DNA from: Capitulum mitella
Taxonomy: Eukaryota; Arthropoda; Thecostraca; Pollicipedomorpha; Pollicipedidae
Direction of reading: 5' to 3'
Assembly (NCBI GenBank): GCA_030062745.1
Contig: CP099846.1
Coordinates: 24,717,701-24,781,700 of the forward strand
Length of the DNA stretch: 64,000 nucleotides
Positions 56,728-64,000 of this stretch are shown piece by piece. The position numbers and the translations under genes were made by a program. A model generated the notes under the pieces. It made no database searches. It was not told the origin of the DNA and worked only from the letters and a program-made list of their open reading frames with translations. Position 1 is the stretch's first letter. Every line of letters begins with the position of its first letter.

Positions 56728-56800
56728 GGCGCGGGAGCCTTGGGGCCAGGGGGGTTTCAGCCGCCCCTCCCCCGAGCTTTTTTGAAATTTAGCATTGACC
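56728..56800 (+). mobile_element. Partial family C element
   Basis: CATAGGCGCGGGAGCC, a G/C run, then GAGCTTTTTTGAAATTTAGCATTGACC, matching the left half of 52239-52402. The right half is absent. Confidence 0.5.
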
Positions 56801-56807
56801 CTGTTGT

Positions 56808-56910
56808 ATATAAAGATACTACATTACATACAGTAGAAGTACTACTGTAGTACGTACTAACGCACTACAGTAGCACGTACTACAGTATGTACTACCAAGT
56901 ACTGCCAACT
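56808..56910. repeat. Palindromic TACTACAGTA/ACGTAC repeat
   Basis: Units such as TACTACTGTAGTACGTACT, CACTACAGTAGCACGTACT and ACAGTATGTACTACC recur. Most are near-palindromic and can form hairpins. Confidence 0.7.
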
Positions 56911-56924
56911 ACCGAGTCTCGTCG

Positions 56925-57215
56925 AAAGCTCTGTTGGCTGAACGTGTCACTACTCTCCACCCCGAAAAGGTGGGTTCGCGTCGCCTTAGCGCTCGCTATT
57001 TCTCCCCCAGGTCACCTGGCAACTGGCCTATAGAGAGGGACACTGGCTACCGCGCGACCGCGTCGTTCATGTCGGCACGTGAAGCTTTCGTCACCAAACT
57101 ATGCCGTTAACCTGGAATTGCGCGATCGAGTGCAGGGATCAGAGTCCATGCCATAAGCACTGCTAGGCGCGGATTCTGATCCCAAAGCATCCTAGCGAAC
57201 CATTCGGATCAAATC
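56925..57215 (+). repeat. tRNA-derived SINE-like repeat, copy 2
   Basis: GTGGGTTCGCGTCGCC (about 56970) is a decayed B box. Downstream, AACCTGGAATTGCGCGATCG, GCGGATTCTGATCCC and GAACCATTCG match the body of 38340-38650 in order. Older or from a different subfamily. Confidence 0.5.
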
Positions 57216-57890
57216 ATAAATTAAAAGAGGAACTAATAGTCGTCGCATACGTGGCGAAAAAGAAACGTAGAGCGGTCGCTTAGAGACAAAATTAGCAAAC
57301 AGGGTACGTTCGTATATCACAGTCCACTTACCTGGTTCCAAGTTTTCATGTCTTCCATGTAACCTGGTCTCATTTGAAGCTTACAAGAACAAAAGTGCCG
57401 TAAAAAATGGGTGGATGACCCATGAACACCTTGACCCCCAGGTCAGTGACATTCCGGCGAGTTTTACGACTTCTGTTCAACATCCTTTAGATCCTTTCCT
57501 TGGAAGCACACTGGTATTACCTCCACATACGTAGAGCAAGTACCTCTTCTGACGTGAAAACAAATGGTCATTTGGCTATGAGCAATGACATGTATGTAAA
57601 TTACACGTGCTTTTGCCGACGAGTTGGTGAACACCAAAATGGCCAACGCTAACCTGTTTTTGTTCTGTCTTTGCTTTTTTGTACAGATAGCTGCGACTTG
57701 TTTGCCACCATCTCGAACGTGTGTGGCTGAGATCGTCGGCACTGTTTTTCACTTGTGGCATTCTCACTGACGAGACAGGACTGATGCTGCTTGGAATAGG
57801 AGCCTCAAAAAAGGCCGACTTGCATCACGCACAAAGAGGTGTGGATATTCTCTGTTTACCTCAGACCCTATTGCTCGCGTTGTATTGTAA
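57216..57890. other. Unassigned spacer
   Basis: No signal recognised. Confidence 0.35.
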
Positions 57891-57892
57891 CA

Positions 57893-58035
57893 ACTAGCAG
57901 TGCGCAAGAGATAATGAAAGTGAGAGAGAGGGGAGTGCAGAGGAAAAACAGGGGGAGAGGGAAAAGCAGAGAAGACGGGTAAGGAAAAAAGGGACGAGAG
58001 AATGAAAAAGGAGAAAGTGAAGGAAGGAGCAGATA
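57893..58035. repeat. Purine-rich tract
   Basis: About 130 nt that is mostly A and G on the plus strand (GAGAGAGAGGGGAG, GGGGGAGAGGGAAAAG, AATGAAAAAGGAGAAAG), interrupted by scattered pyrimidines. Followed by TGTATGTATA-like repeats at 58130-58190. Confidence 0.8.
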
Positions 58036-58759
58036 CCAGAGATAAAAAGCATCGATATGATAGACAGTAGATAGATCAATACACACATGTTCAGACGGAT
58101 ACATGCATATGTAAATAAACAGATCATCTGTGTACTATGTATGTCTGCATAATGTATGTGTATATGTATGTATCCACGTATTCGTGTGCGTATGTTTGAA
58201 CTACCGTAGATTGAAAGAAAGTGAGTGAGGGACATATCTTGAGTCTGATAAACACAGCTTGTGGAGATCAGCAGGTCAGCATCGTGCAAACCACTGTTTA
58301 AGTTCTCTATCCATGGACAAAATTCCCTATTTTTATGTTTGGTTGGAGGCTTCCAAAATTAGGGGGCGGGTCCGACTGGGATTCCGAACCAATTCTTTTC
58401 TGTCATCGCCATAAGCAACGTTAGAATCTCTGATAAGTGTTGGGAGGGGGGCGTTTAAGCCCTTTCATCTCCCTGGGATTTCAAGCCATCATTTTGTGTC
58501 TGTATCTCGGTGAACGGCTATCTCAGAAATTTAGTTGTTTAAAAAATGGAAAAAAGAAACTGGGGGATGTTGTTTAACAGCCTCCATAAGATATCCCAGC
58601 TCCATAAAAGAAAGAAAGAAAAATGAAGACTAGAGGTTTCCAAGAGATGAGGAACACTGTCAGTGGCAATTTCGTCTCCGAGGCCGCCGTTCATAGGCAT
58701 CGCGTTCACTGTGCGTTGTGCTGCGGTTACGGCAAGCCCCATGCGGAATCGCCTGGTGC

Positions 58760-58990
58760 CCGGTCCACGTACACGTGCAGGGGTAAGTGCTCCCCTCCCC
58801 CCAACCGGGGCCGGTTTTTACGAGGCCTCCGCGCGACGACTGCTGCGGTTCGTCCGGCGCCGCGGGGCGACCACCGTTTGTCACGACGTGACGACGCGAC
58901 GCGACGACGGACAGCAGTGAGGCCGGCGCCGCCCGTGACCCCACGCTACCCCGTCCCCCGCCCCCGCCCCCGCCGCCGCGGCTGTCCGCC
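58760..58990 (+). promoter_or_regulatory. Small CpG island with upstream donor
   Basis: Dense CpG from 58790. Just before it, CACGTGCAGG|GTAAGTGC is a strong donor (GT at 58783). A plus-strand frame from 58623 (KTRGFQEMRNTVSGN) runs into it, but I cannot tell whether the frame is coding. A run of CCCCCGCCCCCGCCCCCGCC-type GC boxes is at 58955-58975. Confidence 0.35.
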
Positions 58991-59555
58991 TGCGGGGTTG
59001 TTCGGTGTGGATAGGACATCTGGAAAGCCCAGTCGCCTATTTCTGCCGCGGAATCATGACTTTCTCGCTGCTGGGGCGTGGGACGCTTAGCTAATGATTG
59101 CGTTCATCTTCCATTGAGCCAAAGGTCATTTCCGATGTGGCCTTTGATCTGGACGTAGCCAGTCGATGGAGTAATTGTACTTTACGATAGAAATGCAATG
59201 CTCGCTCAAGAGGAGCTTAGATGTACTTGTGTGGAGTGTTTTCATGCTCGCACGGGAATCCCAAAGGAAAGACGTAAAACCAAATGAAAGCGTGATGTGT
59301 GCATATGGGGGAGGGTGCTGGAGGCACGTTTCGAGTCAGACATTTCCAGGCAAAATCATAGGCCAAAATTTAAAAGTGTCTTCTCTTTCCAACGTCAAGG
59401 TTGTCCACCTGTCAAGGCCTGACTGGTTGATCTGCAGCAGACCTTCAAAGACGTCGGCAGCCGGCAGACGTCTGAAAGACTTCCTTTCAACTGCTTCAAC
59501 CGTTGCTGCTTGTGAACAAGCAGCAGGCGCTGCTTGTTCACAAGCGTGACTGCTG
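58991..59555. other. Unassigned spacer
   Basis: A short inverted repeat around 59510-59550 (CTTGTGAACAAGCAGCAGG and GCTGCTTGTTCACAAGC) can form a stem of about 15 bp. Otherwise nothing recognised. Confidence 0.4.
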
Positions 59556-59559
59556 TCGC

Positions 59560-60300
59560 ACCGCACGGACGCAACGCAGCGCGATCCATATGGCAGGCGC
59601 AGCCGTCAGGGGCTCAAGGTCTCCCAGACTTCGACGAGACTTTCGGGCGGTTCGCCGCCTCTGATCATCGGGACGGGGAGAATGACACATAGCTGGGCGG
59701 CCGCTTCGTCCCCTCCCCGTCCGACGGAACGCCTGAACACTGTCCCGAAACGTTCGTTGCTACGGGCGACGGATCGCAAACGGCCACCGCTCGCGCCGGG
59801 AGAGGGTCCCCTCCACTCAGGATCGGCCGCAGCAGCCCGGCGCAGCCTCCCTGCCTCGACCGGCGCGACGCCTTCAAATGCGCCGCCACGTCTCCCCGGC
59901 GGGGGTCGTCGCCGTCTCCGCCAGATCCGTCCGGCCCGGTCCGTCCCTCCGCCAAGATCAGACGTCGACCTCTGCACTCGCCCCAGTCTTTGATGTCGGG
60001 GCGCCGACGGCCCGCCGGCTCAGGCCGGCGGCAGTGCATTAGCCTTTGCCCAGGAGCCGGCCGGCCCGGTGCGTGCGCGTCCGCGGTCCAGCCCGCGGTC
60101 CGGTCCGTGGTCCGGCCCGCGGTCCGGGTCGCCGGTCCGGGTCGCGGCGCGGCGCGCCGCCCGCCCTGGCCGCGGCGGGAGATTCCTCGGCGGGCGGGCG
60201 GGCCTGGGTCCGTTTTCGGTCGGCGGCAGCGGCGCCGCCGCCCCAGACGTCTGCAGCGGGTCCCGACTGGGACGACGTCAGAGGCCTAATATGGACTGAG
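59560..60300. promoter_or_regulatory. CpG island with GGTCCGG tandem
   Basis: About 740 bp GC-rich island containing a GCGGTCCGG/GGTCCGTGG-type tandem at 60080-60150. The Arg/Pro-rich frames on both strands are compositional. Direction unknown. Confidence 0.4.
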
Positions 60301-61255
60301 CGTGCTCATCGGGTGTGTCGAGCGCCGCGTGGCCTGCGGACCAATCAGTGCGGGGAAGGCGGTGTGATGTCACCGCGATGCTTCCAGAGTGTGACATCAT
60401 GACCCATTGAGATCAATAAGTGCACGGGGCGCTCGGCACCAGGCAATGACGGTTCGAGCTGGCGGTTTTGTGGCCGGTTGCAGGAACGTAATTTGCTGAC
60501 GGTTATTGTCACCGTCTACTGAGAAATGGTGCACTGTCATCATGATCACATAGTGGGATGAACGCAACTGCTTGCGGATATTGGTTTTTCGAAGGCCATA
60601 TAGAATTTTCTGTCGTCAAGGAAAACAGATATGATTTCGAACATTACGTGATGGTTTAACCATGACGTGCATCGGAAATCTAAACAACGAGAAGCGCGTG
60701 ATCATCCTCACATTTTCCATACCCCTGTTCCAGCATTTCGTAAAATCGTTTGGCATGAAATAAACACTGTTTAATCAGAATTTAGATAAGAGCAATTTCT
60801 TACGACCGGTGGCTGTGGGAAACCAACAAAGGCCGGGATACCGTGAGTCTCGTAAACTGCCAAGCCATCGTTCCAATGTTACAAACATATACATGCAATA
60901 AACGAACGTAGCAGTTTCACGATTCCCGAGACCACAACATTGAGCCCTAAAATCGAGTTTCCAAACAGCAGGAAGCTGGCGTAGTTATTTCCGGTTAGAA
61001 CCAGAACGACCGTGAATGGTTTGCAATATTATTCATTCATCACCTTATTCATTGCATTTCATATATACTCGTAAGATTTCAATCTGCGACGCCGATGGTA
61101 AATGGACATGGAGGACTTCGGAAAACTGAAAACTTCCGGGTTGGATTACTTAAATTCCTTGCTGAACTTGGTCTGTTTAATTGATGACTCCGAACAAGAC
61201 GGCCTGCTTCGTACGGCATACACAGCCTGCAGTAATTAACTACCGTAAAAGAAGA
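60301..61255. other. Unassigned spacer
   Basis: No signal recognised. Confidence 0.35.
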
Positions 61256-61514
61256 CCGCTTTGACGCACTTCCATAACATCGCAGTAACGAGGAGCGACG
61301 TCAGAGACGGAGGTTACGACGCACGAGCGCGCGTGATGCGTGCATCAAGGCAGCCGTCTGCAGGCACGTTACGGTCTCTGCGAGACCTGCACGTCACGTC
61401 CCGGCGGCCGGTTGGCTGCACGAGAGCCGTGCCCGCTGGTCACCGACACCCGGCCCTTTAACCGGTCCGTCGCCGCCTGACCGCCGGCCGGCCGGCCGGC
61501 GGGGCCCGGGTCAT

Positions 61515-61691
61515 TCACCAGGGGGCCAGCCGGCTCCGGGCCGTGATCGCCGCCGGCCGCGTCCCGCGGCCGAGCCGGTCGGGTCGGGTCGGGTCGGGTC
61601 GGGTCGGGTCGGCGGCCGCGGTCGGCGCCGCGTGCGCCGACGCAGCCGCCGCCGGCCGGCCGGCCAACTTTAAATCATTCGCTTCCGCCAT
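61515..61691 (-). CDS. Short minus-strand frame starting MAEAND, possible first exon
   Basis: The minus strand reads AACAATGGCGGAAGCG, with a strong Kozak context (A at -3, G at +4), 14 bases downstream of a perfect CRE. The frame runs 58 codons to TGA: MAEANDLKLAGRP, an Ala-rich stretch, then DPTRPDPTRPD encoded by the GGGTC tandem, and an Arg-rich end. Low complexity after residue 8 suggests that a real protein would leave this frame by splicing, but no strong donor was found. It resembles the other minus-strand start, MAEAA, at 1.8 kb only in the YY1 start motif. Confidence 0.3.
   Translation of the reverse strand: MAEANDLKLAGRPAAAASAHAAPTAAADPTRPDPTRPDRLGRGTRPAAITARSRLAPW
61578..61612 (+). 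repeat. (GGGTC)n tandem, G-quadruplex motif
   Basis: Seven tandem GTCGG/GGGTC pentamers give runs of GGG separated by TC on the plus strand, matching the G3N1-7 quadruplex rule at least once. It lies within the CpG island, about 80 bp inside the MAEAND frame. Confidence 0.9.
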
Positions 61692-62300
61692 TGTTTGGGC
61701 CGCGTGACGTCACCGCCTGCCCACCTGGCCGCCGTCGGACGGATTCGGCGGCGTCGGGGGGCCGGGGGCGGCCGCCGCCGCCGCCCGACCGACCCCCGTT
61801 CACAACAGGCCGCGGGCCGCCGGCGCCGCCCCCGCCGCCGCCCCGCGCGCGCCCCACGGCCGCCCGACGGGCCGGCGCCGCGCGTGACGTCACGGCCCGG
61901 GCGGCGACTCCACCCAGCGCGACCCGAATCGCGGCGAGAATTAAATCTGTTTACGGCGCGCGAGTGGCGCGGCCTTTATTTATCCTACGCGCGCGGCGCG
62001 GCGGCGGCCAGCTGGTGGCGGCCGCGCCCGCGGCGGGGCGCCGGCGGCGGGGCGGGGGCGCCGCGCCAGAGGACGTGCCCCGACCACCGGCAGACGCCGA
62101 CTGGTCGTGGCCAGCCGCCGTGCAGACCGGTTGGCGGCCGGGCCGTGAGCGCGGGCCCGACGGCCGGCCGCCAGGACCGGTCCCGCTATATGGCCAAATG
62201 CACGGCTCTTACGCCGAGAGGGATAACATATGGCGGCCGAATATGGCGCGGATCGCGCGATTTTATTGCACGGCTCGTGACGAGTTGAATGTGTTTAAGC

Positions 62301-64000
62301 CTTACTAGCGCATGGCTACATTGCATTGTTTTGGCCGCCTCGCACTGCATGATTCAGGCCATCAATAATTTAAAGTCGGGACCGTCATAACGGGCACTTC
62401 AACATTATTGCTTAAATCATCAGATGAAGATGGACTGACACCTGGCCCACGAAATTCGTCTCGCAGTTGAATGATAATGGCATTCATTACGCCGCGTGTC
62501 CCAAAATGGGATTCATGATCATGGCATTATCCTTTGACATTTCCTAACATATTTGCATGGGAATAACTCAGCAAACAAAATGATCTTGCATGCAGACTCA
62601 CGTGCATTGAAAGGAACCAGATCAAAACATTATGTACCGCAACTCATCGGAAGATTTGAGAGAGATGAATGGTGGGAAAAACTGACTTCTAACGGAGGCG
62701 TTAAGAGTAGCTTCGATGCGTCGATTTTACGCGCTTTGTGTCTGATATGCTGGTGCTGCTTGGTAGCGGGTAGACAGAATTAGTGCTGATTTCGCTGCGT
62801 AGCTTATTTGCCGATGCCAGAAAGGCTATCTGGATTTCCATAAACTTTCACTGCGTGTCGTTTGCACTGGGCAATATTTAGCCTTACTACAATATATCAC
62901 ATTGCGCAGTAATATATATGCAAACATGCATATATGCGATATATTACTTTAACGCAGAAAAACTTATCACTGTTGTTAGGACTACATGAGGCATATGAGC
63001 CTGGTCCCTGATAATGATAAGACTTTTCCGTATCACTGCTCTCTTGTGGAGCCACGATTTTCATGAGCTTTTTCACCGTCCTGTTTGCAATAAAGAACAT
63101 TTAGTCTACTCTAATATATAATATTGTACTGTGTTATATCAGCAGACATACATATAGGCAATATAGTACTATGATGCTGTAATACTAATCACTTCCATTA
63201 CGACTTATTTTATTAGGGCTTCATTATGACTTAATGTTCCATGAAGTCCTAACGGACAAGATTAATATTTCAGCATCTTAATAATATATTGACTATGTGT
63301 ATGGAACACATGTGCCTGATTCCTAATAACAAATAAGACCTTTCAGAATCACTGACCTGCAAACTATATTGGACTTACATGCCCAAAATGCCATTAGATG
63401 AAACAGCGGAAGGCGCGAGCAAGGTCAAGCAGAAGCCTTGACACAGTCTATAACCTTTGACACAGTCTTTATTCTGATCCAGTGCAGTAACATTTTAGCA
63501 ACAAACCCGACACCAGATAAGCTCTGATAAATTGCATACTCCGTACGAATTTCCTCATTGTCTGCCTTTATATATGTTTTCCTTTCTCGCCTCTTCGTCA
63601 ACTTTTGAGAAAATGACGGCGAAAATCATGAAGTAACGGGACATGATTTCAAGTTTTATCCTGGCACAGGATGCCGTTTCGAATCGGTCAAAAATGGTGA
63701 GAGGTGCTTGTGCAATTTCGCAGTCTCTGGTTCCAAACGATACGATATGTATCTAATAACCCGCCAACAAAATGAACAATGATGCAGCCGACGAAGCGTG
63801 TTAAACGAGGTGAAGCATGGTTTGGCTTGTCTTGTTCTGATCATAGTATCAAAAATATTTTCTCAAGATAGCAAGCGTTACTGTTTTAATACACCTCTGC
63901 GATGTTGCGCCTTCTGTGTCATCCATGTGCCCATCCATTACTTATGTCCCATCGTAATCGTTGTGACGAAACTCCGTTGATTTTCAAGGCAACGCTCCTG
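62301..64000. other. Unassigned AT-rich flank
   Basis: No gene recognised. Two imperfect copies of a segment with ATATG...GATAATGATAAGACTTTTC/CCTAATAACAAATAAGACCTTTC context (62940-63020 and 63290-63350) suggest an old duplication. Confidence 0.35.

Larger units (their letters stand above)
61260..62300. promoter_or_regulatory. Largest CpG island with two CREs and a CArG box
   Basis: About 1 kb, the densest CpG in the window. Perfect CREs lie at 61705-61712 and 61885-61892, both in the context GCGTGACGTCAC. CTATATGG (about 62187) fits most of an SRF CArG box, and YY1-like ATGGCGG cores occur at 61691 (minus) and about 62231 (plus). A bidirectional promoter is plausible: one start to the left (the MAEAND frame) and one to the right. 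Confidence 0.5.

Noticed and set aside
61691-62308. Two overlapping ~200-codon plus-strand frames
   Set aside because: Both are proline/arginine strings from CpG-rich sequence with no domain; the CpG island explains them.

Overview
The window looks like nuclear DNA of an animal. It has no operons, no dense coding and no convincing long reading frame. It does have (TA)n and (CA)n microsatellites, tRNA-derived SINE-like repeats, relics of Penelope-like retroelements (PLEs) and a mariner-type transposase, many short DNA-transposon copies, and isolated CpG islands with promoter motifs. I cannot name the species. PLEs with GIY-YIG endonucleases together with TTAA-targeted and hAT-type miniature elements would fit many invertebrates or lower chordates.

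Layout. 0-8 kb: a GC-rich minisatellite, a minus-strand promoter/first-exon candidate near 1.8 kb, a 167 bp hAT-type miniature element with a perfect 8 bp duplication, and three CpG islands. 9-19 kb: a 1.26 kb TTAA element (family F), then four copies' worth of a second 1.2 kb TTAA family (E counts three here), one nested inside another, and a hAT-type element with 42 bp inverted repeats. 21.3-26.1 kb: the most structured part, with four decayed PLE 3' parts in two head-to-head pairs separated and bounded by (TA)n tracts; one carries a family F insertion, and each contains a hammerhead-ribozyme-like core. 27-30 kb: a suspicious homopolymer tract, a miniature element and a pair of CpG islands. 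31.9-32.7 kb: a dead mariner/IS630-type transposase. 34.8-41.5 kb: a clean E copy, a SINE-like repeat and another F copy. 42-64 kb: more CpG islands, two short hAT-type elements, minisatellites, a second SINE-like copy, and at 61.3-62.3 kb the strongest CpG island, with two perfect CRE sites and a short minus-strand frame starting MAEAND.

No complete host gene can be stated with confidence. Candidate host exons are the tiny minus-strand MAEAA exon at 1.81 kb, a MELACIE exon at 36.6 kb, a possible terminal exon at 53.0-53.15 kb (minus), donor sites at the edges of CpG islands (4960, 54272, 58783), and the 61.5-61.7 kb frame. Everything else that can be identified is repetitive. Three themes link the pieces. 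TTAA elements inserted into older elements and left reconstructible empty sites. Those same elements carry arrays of AGGTCA nuclear-receptor half-sites. Perfect TGACGTCA (CRE) palindromes occur at least ten times, both in CpG islands and inside family F.
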